Of a stretch of 64,000 nucleotides of DNA, positions 45,432-53,874 are shown one piece after another (the stretch's first letter is position 1; each line of letters begins with the position of its first letter). The notes beneath the pieces were generated by a model, which saw nothing but the letters and a program-made list of their open reading frames with translations, made no database searches and was not told the DNA's origin. The translations under genes and the position numbers were made by a program. Origin of the DNA: Brevibacterium limosum (GTDB lineage: Bacteria > Actinomycetota > Actinomycetes > Actinomycetales > Brevibacteriaceae); contig NZ_CP050154.1 of the NCBI RefSeq assembly GCF_011617705.1, positions 3,968,001-4,032,000 of the forward strand, written 5' to 3'.

Positions 45432-46010
45432 TCAGAAGAGATGCGGCAGCTGCGTGCGCAGTGCCACGACGAAGATGAGATAGAAGGCGGCGACAGTCAG
45501 CACCGAGTAGAGAGCGGCCGATCGCCAGGATTCGCCGCCCAACCACTTCATCCAGACGAAGGACAGGAGAAGGCCGGGAATTTCGAATCCGATGTGTGGA
45601 AGCAGGGCGACGAACACCAGGAGGCTGATGATTCCCCACATGACCGTGACCGAGTAGCGGCTGAACTTCTCACCGTCGCCTCCGCGGCGGCCCAGAATGA
45701 GCTGGGCCACCGAGAGGACTGCAGTGATCAGTGAGATGACGAATGGGAAGAAGCCCGGTGCGGGATCTGTCAGGCTGCCGAGGGATAGGTTCCAGGACAG
45801 CACCATTCCTGCGACGCCGAATGCCAGAGTCAGCGCACAGGCGACGAGGTTGGCGATACCTCCGGCGGGATCCGGAGCTTCCTCTTCCCACAGAGCAAGG
45901 AGCTCTTCGGGAGTGTCCGCTTCGTCGCCGACGGCCCGGATCTCAGATCGGTCGTCGCGCTCGTCGGGCTTGTCCACGGTTGTCCGATCAGTCTGCGAGA
46001 TCGATGTCAT
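45432..46010 (-). CDS. tctB: Tripartite tricarboxylate transporter TctB
   Basis: 192 residues with four TM helices (about 50-70, 80-100, 120-140, 165-188), the usual TctB small-subunit layout, and an Asp/Glu-rich N-terminal tail. Start at ATG 46010; ATG 46016 (two codons earlier) is equally possible and would lengthen the overlap with tctC. Confidence 0.88.
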   Translation of the reverse strand: MTSISQTDRTTVDKPDERDDRSEIRAVGDEADTPEELLALWEEEAPDPAGGIANLVACALTLAFGVAGMVLSWNLSLGSLTDPAPGFFPFVISLITAVLSVAQLILGRRGGDGEKFSRYSVTVMWGIISLLVFVALLPHIGFEIPGLLLSFVWMKWLGGESWRSAALYSVLTVAAFYLIFVVALRTQLPHLF

Positions 46011-46986
46011 ACTCATCAACCAGCTTCTTGTAGCGATCTGCCAGGTCCGACCATTCGGCGGCAATCTCATCGCCGGGGATCTCGGTCGGGGTCAGCAGGT
46101 TCTTCTCGTTGAACTCCTTGTAGGCGTCCGTTTCGAATGTCGTCTTGAATGACTTGTCGAGTTTGTCGATCACGGCATCGGGGGTGCCCTTCGGTGCCAC
46201 AACCGCGCGGTACTGCGAGACCGGGATGTCGTAGCCTTCCTCGGTCGCCGTCGGTACATCCTTGAGGAACTTGTTGCGCTCTTCGGAGAAGACCATGATC
46301 GGCACGAGCTTGCCCGCGTCGATGTGTGGCTTCGCCTCACCGAGCTGAACGGTGGAGACATTCACCTGGTTGCCCAGAGTCGCAGTCACTGCGGGGGCAC
46401 CGGAGTCGAACGGAACCTCTTTGAAGTCGGTATCGATCTGTGCCAACAGGAGGCTCTGAGCCAGCTGCGAACCGGTGCCGACGCCGGCCGTGCCGAAGGA
46501 GAGCTTCTTATCGCTCTTCTTGATCTCATCGACAGTCTTCACACCGGCATCCGGATTCGCGACCATAACGTAGTCGTCCTGAGATACTCCGGTGATGACC
46601 TCGAAGTCGTCGATGCTCACTGCCTCGTCGTCACCAACGGCCAGCGGAGTGATTGTGATGAGGGAGGCGTTGAGGGTCGCGAGGTTGTAACCGTCGGCCT
46701 CGGCAGCCTGGACTTCCTTGGCTGCCAGGGTGCCGTTGGCACCGGGCATATTGATCACCGGCATGGCCTGACCGAGATCGGACGAGGCGCCATCGGCCAG
46801 CGCGCGTGCGATGAGGTCGGTGGATCCTCCCGCGGCAGCTCCGACAGTGATGGAGACTTCCTTCGTCGGAAAGTGCTCCTCACCGCCGCCGCCTGCGGCG
46901 ACGTTGCCGCCACAGGCGGACAGCGCGAGGGCCACGACAGATCCCAGGGCCAGCGGCCCGACTACTCGTTTGGAGAGGTTCTGCAT
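45988..46986 (-). CDS. tctC: Tripartite tricarboxylate transporter TctC lipoprotein
   Basis: 332 residues. Lipoprotein signal LALSACGG (Cys ~25); Bug-type fold with VGAAAGGSTDLIARALAD and TAGVGTGSQLAQSLL. It is the extracytoplasmic binding protein. Start at ATG 46986 after AAAGGAACGG (12-bp spacing). It leads the tctCBA-usp-hydroxyacid dehydrogenase operon and diverges from a LysR gene across a box shared with the kdgD promoter. Confidence 0.9.
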   Translation of the reverse strand: MQNLSKRVVGPLALGSVVALALSACGGNVAAGGGGEEHFPTKEVSITVGAAAGGSTDLIARALADGASSDLGQAMPVINMPGANGTLAAKEVQAAEADGYNLATLNASLITITPLAVGDDEAVSIDDFEVITGVSQDDYVMVANPDAGVKTVDEIKKSDKKLSFGTAGVGTGSQLAQSLLLAQIDTDFKEVPFDSGAPAVTATLGNQVNVSTVQLGEAKPHIDAGKLVPIMVFSEERNKFLKDVPTATEEGYDIPVSQYRAVVAPKGTPDAVIDKLDKSFKTTFETDAYKEFNEKNLLTPTEIPGDEIAAEWSDLADRYKKLVDEYDIDLAD

Positions 46987-47051
46987 TTTTCTGGTCCGTT
47001 CCTTTCGGGCTCGGTCGATACCTCTGCGTATCTGTTGAGCACTTCGGAACG

Positions 47052-47117
47052 AGCCTAAGAACCGGCCATAATATTGTCTATGATGATATCTGCATGAAGT
47101 AATGCTCGAAAGGTATT
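47052..47117 (-). promoter_or_regulatory. tctC promoter and LysR box B
   Basis: On the minus strand: -35 TAGACA (47080-47075), 17-bp spacer, -10 TAGGCT (47057-47052). Box B ATGCTCGAAAGGTATT (47102-47117) lies exactly 21 bases upstream of the -35, as in the kdgD promoter, and is close to an AT-N11-AT LysR pattern. Its right end overlaps the TATTGT -10 of the divergent lysR gene (47114-47119), which explains autorepression. Confidence 0.72.
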
Positions 47118-47125
47118 GTCGTTCC

Positions 47126-48001
47126 ATGTACACCTTGGACCAGGTTCGGTGCTTCGTCGCAGTCGCCGAACACCTGCATTTCGGCAAAGCGGCCGAAGCC
47201 CTCTCGATGACACAACCACCGTTGAGTCGGCAGATCCAGAAGCTGGAACGATTCGTCGGGGTGGACCTGCTTGAGAGAGACAACAAGCGTGTCACCCTCA
47301 CCGCTGCCGGAGAGGCATTTCTCGACAACGCTCAAGTTCTGCTGGCCATGGCCGATCGGGCTCCGCAGGATGCGCGTCGCATTGCATCGGGACAATGGGG
47401 GCGGCTGAGCATCGGCTTCACTGCGGCCAGCGGGTTCGGAATCCTCGGCAGCCTGGTCACTGCCATCGAGGAGAACTTCCCCGGCATCGACCTCGACCTC
47501 TATGAGATGGTCACCGGCGAACAATTGGAGAATCTTGCGGAGGGCCGTATTGACCTCGGTCTCGGCCGGTCGGACACTACGCCCAGCTTCATCAACTCGG
47601 AACTGCTACTGGCCGAACGACTGCTGCTCGCGATCCCAGACGGCCATCGCCTGATGGAGTTGGATCGGCCATTGCGCAAAGACGATGTCACCGGGGAACC
47701 GCTGATCATGCATTCGGCGACGAAGGCGACGTCTTTCTACGACCTCATCATTCGGCATTTCCCGATCGACCATCACATGGTGAAGCATTCGATCAGTCAG
47801 GTGCTCACGATGATCAACCTCGTCGCAGACAACCACGGGCTCGCGTTCGTCCCGGAATCGGCATCGCTGGTCAGCGTGCCAGGAGTCCATTTCATGGCGT
47901 TCGAAGACCTCAGCGAGGAAATCGTCGAGCTCAAGGCGATGTGGAACGTCCAGTCGAAGAATCCAGCGCTGCAGCAGGTCGTCTCCCTCCTCAGGTCCTA
48001 A
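47126..48001 (+). CDS. LysR family regulator of aldarate/Tct genes
   Basis: 291 residues. HTH at about 3-60 (LDQVRCFVAVAEHLHFGKAAEALSMTQPPLSRQIQKLE pattern) followed by a LysR substrate-binding domain (RLSIGFTAASGFG, LGLGRSDT). ATG at 47126 is 6 bases after TATTGT, so leaderless; an ATG at 47102 lies inside the operator. Divergent from tctC. Shared boxes suggest it also controls the kdgD operon 9 kb away. Confidence 0.9.
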   Translation: MYTLDQVRCFVAVAEHLHFGKAAEALSMTQPPLSRQIQKLERFVGVDLLERDNKRVTLTAAGEAFLDNAQVLLAMADRAPQDARRIASGQWGRLSIGFTAASGFGILGSLVTAIEENFPGIDLDLYEMVTGEQLENLAEGRIDLGLGRSDTTPSFINSELLLAERLLLAIPDGHRLMELDRPLRKDDVTGEPLIMHSATKATSFYDLIIRHFPIDHHMVKHSISQVLTMINLVADNHGLAFVPESASLVSVPGVHFMAFEDLSEEIVELKAMWNVQSKNPALQQVVSLLRS

Positions 48002-48018
48002 CCCCTCCCCTCCCACAA

Positions 48019-48074
48019 CTACCTGACGGCGGCTCAGCAACCTCGCGCGAAGTTGCTGGGCCGCCGTCGGGTAG
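48019..48074. repeat. Hairpin repeat family 1, copy d
   Basis: CTACCTGACGGCGGCTCAGCAACCT and its complement GTTGCTGGGCCGCCGTCGGGTAG. It lies between the converging LysR and HpaI-type aldolase gene ends, as with copies b and c. Confidence 0.88.
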
Positions 48075-48087
48075 CAATTGGGGAAGC

Positions 48088-48846
48088 TCAGGAGCGGGCG
48101 GTGGTCAGGTCCTCGCGGAAGGCTCGGCCCGCGGCTCCCAGGTCGCCGCATGAGGTGATGAAGCGGAAGCCCTGTTCCTTGCGCAGCTTGGCCTCGGCAC
48201 CGTCGCCGCAGTGGATTCCCGGGACGATGCCCGCGGCATCGGCGGCAGTGCGGATACGCACGAGCGCCTCGGCGTGGGCCTCGTTGTGCTGGCCCGGCAG
48301 CGCACCGACGGCGAACGCGAGGTCCGAGGGTCCGACATAGACCCCGTCGATGCCGGGCACCGCGCAGATGTCCTCGACGTTGGCCAGGCCGTCCTCGTTC
48401 TCGATCATGACGAAGAGCAGCGGGCGCTCGGCCGTGGTGTCCTGCACGGCATTGTGCATGATCTCCGCGGCCGGTCCCCACGATCGATCCCCTCCTCGCG
48501 AGGGATAGTCGAGGGCACTAACAGCTGCTTCGGCCTCCGCGACCGAGGACACGAGCGGGACGATGATCGCTTCGACGCCGGCGTCGGCGAGCGCCCCGAT
48601 CTCCGTGAACCGGTTCGCCGCGACCCGCGCGGTCACGAGCGCATCCCCGCTGGCGCGCACGGCATCGCTCAGGCGCAGCACATCGGTGGGCCGGATCAGC
48701 CCGTGCTGCAGATCCAGGCAGACGTAGTCGAATCCGGACGACGATCCGATCTTCGCAAGCTCCGGACTCGTCGACATCATCCACAGTCCGTTGTAGGTCT
48801 CCCCCGCGCGCAGGCGGGCCCGATGATTCTCAATCGCAGCAGTCAT
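48088..48846 (-). CDS. HpcH/HpaI-type class II aldolase
   Basis: 252 residues. LDLQHGL (metal/His), FVMIENEDGLANVEDI, GVYVGPSDLAFAVG and IHCGDGAEAKLRKEQGF. This is the family of 2-keto-3-deoxyglucarate (GarL) and 2,4-dihydroxyhept-2-enedioate aldolases. Next to the aldarate cluster it could cleave 2-keto-3-deoxyglucarate to pyruvate and tartronate semialdehyde, a second route beside KdgD. No good ribosome site is seen. Confidence 0.88.
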   Translation of the reverse strand: MTAAIENHRARLRAGETYNGLWMMSTSPELAKIGSSSGFDYVCLDLQHGLIRPTDVLRLSDAVRASGDALVTARVAANRFTEIGALADAGVEAIIVPLVSSVAEAEAAVSALDYPSRGGDRSWGPAAEIMHNAVQDTTAERPLLFVMIENEDGLANVEDICAVPGIDGVYVGPSDLAFAVGALPGQHNEAHAEALVRIRTAADAAGIVPGIHCGDGAEAKLRKEQGFRFITSCGDLGAAGRAFREDLTTARS

Positions 48847-49058
48847 GCCTGCATCGAATCACGGAACCCCGCCTGGCCACCAGAGGTGCCCGATATCCGG
48901 ATGAACCTCGCCGAGGCGGCCCACCCCTGCGTACGAATCATCGATCACTTCGCCGAGGCGGCCGTGTACATCCGCACCAGGGATCCTCCCGTACGAAACC
49001 TCGTACCTCCTCGGCGAATGGACGATGCGGGCGAGTCTTCAGCCGTCCTCGAGAAGCG

Positions 49059-49625
49059 TCACTCTGCCGGGCTGTCTTCGAGGAGCGGTCCGATGACGCG
49101 GTGGCGGGCGATGACGAAGGGATCGCTGCGTCCGACGTCGAGGAGTTCGAGGTCGAGTCGGCGCGGCAGCAGCGGGCGTCCCTTGCCGAGGACGACGGGA
49201 GCCGTGAAGGTGATGATCTCGTCGAGGAGCCCCTCGTCGGCGAACTGGCCGGCGAGATCGCCGCCGCCCATCACCCACAGGTCTCGATCGCCTGTGGCGG
49301 TGCACATTTCGAAGTAGTGGTCGGAGACCGAACCCTTCGCGAATCGAATGTCGGGAGTCTTCCCATCCTTCCCGACTTCGGGCGGGGAGAGTCTGCGGTG
49401 GGTCATCACCCAGGCAGGAACCTCGTAGGGCCAGGGCCCGTCGAGGTTCCGCAGCACCCACTCGTACGTCGTCGCACCCATGACCATCGCTCCGACACCG
49501 TCGATGAACCCGTCATCCGGCGGTTCCCCGGTCTGGCGCAGCAGCCATTCGAGCGAGTCATTCGGGTCGGCGATGAACCCGTCGAGCGTGGTCGCGGTGT
49601 AGTAGACGGTACGTGGCACGAGCAT
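49059..49625 (-). CDS. Dihydrofolate reductase family protein (RibD C-terminal type), copy 1
   Basis: 188 residues. RibD_C-type fold: VYYTATTLDGFIADPNDSLEWLL, AMVMGATTYEWVL, DLWVMGGGDLAGQFADEGLLDEI. ATG with GGAGGAG upstream. Family members reduce pyrimidine or folate-like substrates; function in this organism unknown. The region from 48847 to 49058 upstream of the aldolase holds no gene; only GAGGCGG-rich sequence is seen there. Confidence 0.85.
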   Translation of the reverse strand: MLVPRTVYYTATTLDGFIADPNDSLEWLLRQTGEPPDDGFIDGVGAMVMGATTYEWVLRNLDGPWPYEVPAWVMTHRRLSPPEVGKDGKTPDIRFAKGSVSDHYFEMCTATGDRDLWVMGGGDLAGQFADEGLLDEIITFTAPVVLGKGRPLLPRRLDLELLDVGRSDPFVIARHRVIGPLLEDSPAE

Positions 49626-49720
49626 TCTCCTCCTGAGTCGGTCTCTCTTTCATCCTATTGCGCCGAAAGGACCTGCTGGCCGATCAGTGGGCAGTTTTGT
49701 GCCGGGATGAGTTTCCCCAG

Positions 49721-49782
49721 CAGCTCGATGAACCTGCAGCAACTCGGCCCATGGACCAAGCTGCTGCAGGTTCACCAAGCTG
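49721..49782. repeat. Hairpin repeat family 2, copy a
   Basis: Arms CAGCTCGATGAACCTGCAGC and GCTGCAGGTTCACCAAGCTG with a short GGCCCATGG centre. It matches the copies at 51130 and 52107. It lies just past the stop of the decayed GMC oxidoreductase. Confidence 0.85.
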
Positions 49783-49798
49783 AAGACCGACCGCGTCC

Positions 49799-51055
49799 TC
49801 AGACCTCCCCGGTCCGCAGCGCCTCGGCGATGTAGTCGGCCTGGCGGATCGCCAGCGCCACGATCGTCAGTGTCGGGTTCGCCGCGGCGCCGGAGGTGAA
49901 GACCGAACCGTCTGAGATGAAGAGGTTCTTCACATCGTGGGTCCGGCCCCACTTGTCGACGACCCCGTCCTCGGGCCGTTCGCTCATCCGCGCGGTGCCG
50001 AGGTTGTGCGTCGACGGGTACGGCGGAGTGTGATGCGAAGTCGTCGCCCCGACCGCCTCGTAGACTCTCTGCCCTGCGGCATAGGCGTGTTCGCGCATCG
50101 CCAGGTCGTTGGCGTGATCGTCGTAGTGGACGTTCGGCACGGGCAGACCGTTCGTGTCCTTGACCGTCGTATTCAGCGTCACCCGATTGCTCTCCTGCGG
50201 CATGTCCTCGCCGACGATCCACATTCCCGCGGTGTTGAGGTACCGGTCGAGCAGTGCCGCGAAGTCCGGTCCCCACCCGCCGGGTTCCACGAAGGAGGCC
50301 ATGAACGCTGGGCCCAGCGAGATCGTCTCCATGTAGTAGCCGCCGGAGAATCCGCGGTCGGGATCATGGATCGACTCATCGGCGATGACTCCGGCCATCG
50401 TCTCCCCGCGATACATCCGCACCGGCTTGTCGAAGTGCCCCCATACGGTGCCGGTCAGGTGGCTCATATAGTTCCGGCCCACATGTCCGGACGAGTTCGC
50501 CAACCCATCGGGGAAGGACGGTGTGCCGGAGAGGAGGAGCAGCCTCGGCGTCTCGATCGAGTTGCCGGCCACGCACACGATCTTCGCGGCCTGGCGGTGG
50601 AGGTTGCCGTCCTTGTCGAGGTAGAGCACGGCGTCGACACGACCGTCGGCGTCGTGGGTGATCTGCACGGCCTGCGATTCCGGGCGCAGGTCGAGCAGCC
50701 CCTGTCTGCGGCCCCGGGCAGCTCTCTGACCAGGGTCGACCATTTGGACTTGTTCTTATCTCCTTGGAAGTTGAAGCCGTCTTGAATGGAGGCGGGTCGG
50801 CCGTCGTACTCTTCGGCGTTCGTGGCATACGGACCGGTGGCGTAGAACTTGTAGCCGACCTCCTTCGCACCTTCGGCGAAGAACTTGTAGTTGTTGTTCG
50901 CCGGCAGCGGCGGGCGCCCGTGGACATGCGTCGAGCCCATCGCCTTCTCGGCCCGGTCGTAGTAAGGGGCCATCTCGTCGAGGGTGATCGGCCAGAGCTG
51001 CAGATCGACTGACCCCTCACCGAGGAAGTGGGTCGCGGTCAGGCGCTCAACTTCG
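49799..51055 (-). pseudogene. Decayed GMC-type oxidoreductase (5' truncated, frameshifted)
   Basis: C-terminal GMC features: CVAGNSIETPRLLLLSG, GHVGRNYMSHLTG, HNLGTARMSERPEDGVVDKWGR and SDGSVFTSGAAANPTLTIVALA. In its own frame (50973-50720) the middle part reads WPITLDEMAPYYDRAEKAMG up to STLVRELPG, then a missing base in the CCCC run at 50712-50715 shifts the frame. The FAD-binding N-terminus (GxGxxG) is missing; sequence homology fades near 51055 and a stop lies close upstream. It is flanked by repeat family 2 on both sides. The 5' border is approximate. Confidence 0.7.
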
Positions 51056-51129
51056 CCGAGGCAGTCGCGCGGGTCCGCTGATGCTTTCAGCGGGCTCGCG
51101 CGTCACGTTTCCGGTGCCGCACTCATCAC

Positions 51130-51191
51130 CAGCTTGGTGAACCTGCAGCAGCTCTGTCCCTGCACCAAGCTGTTGCAGGTTCACCAATCTG
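51130..51191. repeat. Hairpin repeat family 2, copy b
   Basis: CAGCTTGGTGAACCTGCAGC and its near complement GTTGCAGGTTCACCAATCTG with a ~20-base centre. It lies between the truncated GMC gene 5' end and the MntA-like gene. Confidence 0.85.
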
Positions 51192-51243
51192 AGGCCCGGT
51201 TAAGTCTATTCCCTTACCATATGCCGATTGATAAGATAGGCTT

Positions 51244-51717
51244 ATGGCTTTCGTTGATGAGTACCGCCACGCGCAACGCTGCGAAGACGTTGCGCGACTG
51301 CGCCGTGCACTCGCGCTCCGAGCCATGCTCGCCACTGGCATGAGTCAGCGAGAGATCGCGAAAGATCTTGGAATCTCGCAGCCTGCCGTGAGTCAGCAGC
51401 TCAAATTCGCCCCCGCTCTTGATCTGGTTCATCCGGAGGTCCTCCTGGAAGCCGCTGTCCCGATTCTCACGAAACTAGCCTCAGATCACGGCTATGAGAA
51501 TTTGGCTGTCTTCGGTTCCGCCGCGCGCCGCGAAGCTCGAATGGACTCCGATATCGACTTGATCGTCGACGCTCCAGAAGGCACTTCGTCTTTTGCCTTC
51601 ATCCGCTTCAAACAACTTATCGAGAAGGTTCTCGGCAGAGAGATCGACTTGGTCGACTATGGCGGCCTGAAGCCGGGGGTAGACGATGACATCCGCCGAG
51701 AAGCGGTGTCGCTGTGA
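51244..51717 (+). CDS. MNT-type antitoxin with N-terminal HTH (MntA-like)
   Basis: 157 residues. An HTH (about 33-55, MSQREIAKDLGISQPAVSQQL) is fused to a minimal nucleotidyltransferase: GSAARREARMDSDIDLIVD (91-109), with Ser92 and Asp103/Asp105. In MntA-HepT pairs the MNT enzyme AMPylates the HEPN toxin. The HTH fusion suggests autoregulation of the operon. TAAGAT lies 6 bases before the ATG (51232-51237), so the message is probably leaderless. TGATG overlap with the toxin gene. Confidence 0.85.
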   Translation: MAFVDEYRHAQRCEDVARLRRALALRAMLATGMSQREIAKDLGISQPAVSQQLKFAPALDLVHPEVLLEAAVPILTKLASDHGYENLAVFGSAARREARMDSDIDLIVDAPEGTSSFAFIRFKQLIEKVLGREIDLVDYGGLKPGVDDDIRREAVSL

Positions 51718-52087
51718 TGGATCGCAGAATTGCTAAGGAACTGCTTCACATCGAAGCGTGGCTCGAACGTGTTGATGAAATCGTCGCCCGAGGGAAAGAC
51801 GATTATCTCGAAGACGAGTTGCTTCAGGAAGCCGGAGATTCCCTGATGATGAAACTCGGCGAGGCCACAAATCGGCTGTCCCGCATGGAAGCGCGTTCGC
51901 CAGCGGGAATAGATTGGGCTCTGGCCACCGCCAATCGCAATTTCATCATCCATCAATACGACGCAATCAATCGCTCCGTCACCTGGCTGACCCTTCCGTC
52001 GACCTCGGCCAGTGGAAACAGGCGCTTCAGCCCTCGTTCAGAGCGGCGCAATCCTCATTGCAGAGTGCTCCCGAACAGACCGACTGA
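51717..52087 (+). CDS. HepT/HEPN toxin (C-terminus frameshifted)
   Basis: HEPN protein: DSLMMKLGEATNRLSR followed by RX4HXY catalytic motif Arg74-NFII-His79-Gln-Tyr81. In the frame of the start codon, the product runs far past its normal end (to 52373). Adding one C in the CCC at 51991-51993 gives a normal tail (VDLGQWKQALQ...) ending at TGA 52085-52087. The catalytic motif is unaffected. The frameshift is either a sequence error or a real toxin-attenuating change. Confidence 0.75.
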
Positions 52088-52106
52088 CACGCGGCCGGTC
52101 AATGCC

Positions 52107-52152
52107 CGCCAGCTAGGTCCATGGACCAAGCTGGCGCCGGTTCGCCAAACTG
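52107..52152. repeat. Hairpin repeat family 2, copy c (shortened left arm)
   Basis: CGCCAGCTAGGTCC-AT-GGACCAAGCTGGCG pairs over 14 bp with one mismatch, followed by the family tail CCGGTTCGCCAAACTG. The outer left arm is missing. It lies between the converging toxin and flavin reductase genes. Confidence 0.75.
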
Positions 52153-52188
52153 AAATTGGGCCTCAGCGGGCCCGCGCGCTATCAACCT

Positions 52189-52692
52189 TCAACCGCGCTG
52201 CGGCAGGTACGCCTTCTGGCTGTCGACCCATTCGTCGAGCACGCTCGCGCGGTCGTCGAACTTCGCAGTCGGGAACGCCAGACCCTTCGTCGGCACGCTG
52301 GCCCCGAGTTCGACGAGGAGGGGCCGCAGTGTCGTTTCGACGGCCAGGGTGTGCGCCGGGGACCCGATGGTGAGGACGGGGATCGCGATCAGGCCGTGCA
52401 GACCGTCCGCGTCGTACCGGTCGAGGAAGGCTTTGAGCAGTCCGGTGTAGCTGGCCTTGTAAGTCGGAGTGGCGATGACGGCGAAGTCGGCAGTGGCCAG
52501 ACGCTCGGTGAGCTTGTCGAGGCGGTCGGACTTCCACTCGAAGATCTCATCTGTCACCTCGGCGAGCTCGATCGTTTCGTCGATCTCGGATCCGGTGATC
52601 TCGGCGATCTTGGCGGAGAGGTCTTCGGCCACTTGGCGGGTTCGCGATTTGGGGCTCGGGTTGCCGACGACGACGGCGATGCGTGTGGTCAT
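52189..52692 (-). CDS. NADPH-dependent FMN reductase (flavodoxin-like)
   Basis: 167 residues. VVGNPSPKSRTRQVAEDL near the N-terminus (flavin phosphate loop), ATPTYKASYTGLLKAFLDRY and GSPAHTLAVETTLRPLL are standard for the NADPH-dependent FMN reductase (SsuE/MsuE-like) family. ATG at 52692 follows GGGAGGATCC. No sulfonate genes are nearby, so its client is unknown. Confidence 0.88.
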   Translation of the reverse strand: MTTRIAVVVGNPSPKSRTRQVAEDLSAKIAEITGSEIDETIELAEVTDEIFEWKSDRLDKLTERLATADFAVIATPTYKASYTGLLKAFLDRYDADGLHGLIAIPVLTIGSPAHTLAVETTLRPLLVELGASVPTKGLAFPTAKFDDRASVLDEWVDSQKAYLPQRG

Positions 52693-52837
52693 AGGGGATC
52701 CTCCCGTTGTGCGGTGTACGCGATTGTCCGGGTCGTTGCACCCGGGTACCCACACTAGAAGAGGCCGGCCGCAGCGAAACCGTCACCGTTCATCTGGCGT
52801 CATCGCGGCGATGCCCGTGGTCCCACACAGCGTTCCC

Positions 52838-52905
52838 CCGATTCAGCGGGAACAGATTGTTGGTTTCAAGGTCGGGAAATCTACAGTCTGCTCCCGCGAA
52901 ATCGG
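52838..52905. repeat. Hairpin repeat family 3, copy a
   Basis: Interrupted inverted repeat: CCGATTCAGCGGGAACAGA...TGT on the left, ACAGTCTGCTCCCGCGAAAT on the right, ending ATCGG. It shares GAAATCTACA and CTCCCGC with copy b at 54053. It lies 27 bp beyond the stop of the DUF559 nuclease gene. Confidence 0.65.
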
Positions 52906-52932
52906 ATTCACTCGGCACCGGCGGACCATCTG

Positions 52933-53874
52933 CTATCTGCCACCGCCGCCGGCTCTCCGCTCGAGGTGGTACCGAATCTTCCGCTCGAGCAGCGCCCTGC
53001 TCATCTGGCTGGTCACCCTCAGCACCTCCCAGCCTTCGTGCCGCAGCGCCTCGTCCCTGGCGATGTCACTGGCCCATTGCATTTTGGACATCAGATGGTG
53101 CTCACCGTCGTACTCGAGCGCCACCATCGCGTGCGGATAGCCCAAGTCCGGCTCGACTGTGCGATTGATCAGCCGGCAGTAGACCCGTGGATGGACCACC
53201 GGCTCCGGCAGTCCACGGCTCATTGCCCACAGCCGAAGATCCGTCTCCTGCGGCGAATCGACGTCCTCTCGAATCAGTGACAACGCTGCTCCGACCCGAA
53301 CACGCTGGCGCAGGTACTTCCGCTGCGCGATCTTCGTCCTCAGGAACTCGAGGCTGCACAGCGGCGGTCCGTGCCACCCGCCGACGATCGAGTCACCGAG
53401 CACAACGAGTTCGTCACGTGTCAGCTCGGCACTCAGATCGAGAAAGACGCCGACGGGTGAGTGCATCGGCAGCTCAAGCCAATACCCGGCTTCCTCACGA
53501 GAGTGACGTCGTACGCTCATGCCCTTCCGTGCCACCTTCCGACCCGAATCGAACGTGACCAGGTGCAGATGATCGTCGACCAGCCTGTGCGGCAGAGGCA
53601 AGCCGAACAGTCGAGCTGCCGAGGCGCCTCCTGCGGCGATCCTGGGAACGACCATCGTCACCGCCCTGAGCCGGAGGCTCTCCTCCATCCAGGTCTCCTC
53701 GGCCCAGCTGGGAGTCGGGTGCTCGACACGTCTCACCTCATCTCGGTGGATGCCGGCCGTGACAGCGCTGAAGCGCGGATCGTATCTCAGATGGTGCTGG
53801 CTGATTCCCCTTTCCTCGGCTTCTCCGGTTCTGAAGAGCGACGGATAGCTGCGATGCTCGATGCGGAGGTCCAT
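52933..53874 (-). CDS. DUF559-type endonuclease-domain protein
   Basis: 313 residues. The C-terminal third looks like a VSR/DUF559 PD-(D/E)XK nuclease: VEPDLGYPHAMVALEYDG (about 245-262) followed by EGWEVLRVTSQMSRALLERKIRYHL. Upstream there is an actinobacterial-type region (GGASAARLFGLPLPHR) of the AbiEi-antitoxin-related kind. Start ATG 53874 chosen because it opens the conserved region; a 41-residue extension is possible. Function in DNA repair or defence is not established. Confidence 0.7.
   Translation of the reverse strand: MDLRIEHRSYPSLFRTGEAEERGISQHHLRYDPRFSAVTAGIHRDEVRRVEHPTPSWAEETWMEESLRLRAVTMVVPRIAAGGASAARLFGLPLPHRLVDDHLHLVTFDSGRKVARKGMSVRRHSREEAGYWLELPMHSPVGVFLDLSAELTRDELVVLGDSIVGGWHGPPLCSLEFLRTKIAQRKYLRQRVRVGAALSLIREDVDSPQETDLRLWAMSRGLPEPVVHPRVYCRLINRTVEPDLGYPHAMVALEYDGEHHLMSKMQWASDIARDEALRHEGWEVLRVTSQMSRALLERKIRYHLERRAGGGGR

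Noticed and set aside
26699-48074. CRISPR array
   Set aside because: Hairpin repeats are separated by kilobases and genes, not by uniform spacers.
48847-49058. Repeated GCCGAGGCGGCC in the gap before the DHFR-family gene
   Set aside because: The same octamer recurs throughout coding regions as Ala-Glu-Ala codons; no dyad or repeat unit was found.
51056-51129. Continuation of the GMC gene upstream
   Set aside because: No FAD-binding glycine motif and an in-frame stop lie just beyond the homologous part.
52088-52373. Long C-terminal extension of HepT
   Set aside because: The extended reading is Arg-rich, passes through a repeat and overlaps the reductase gene; a one-base change gives a normal tail.
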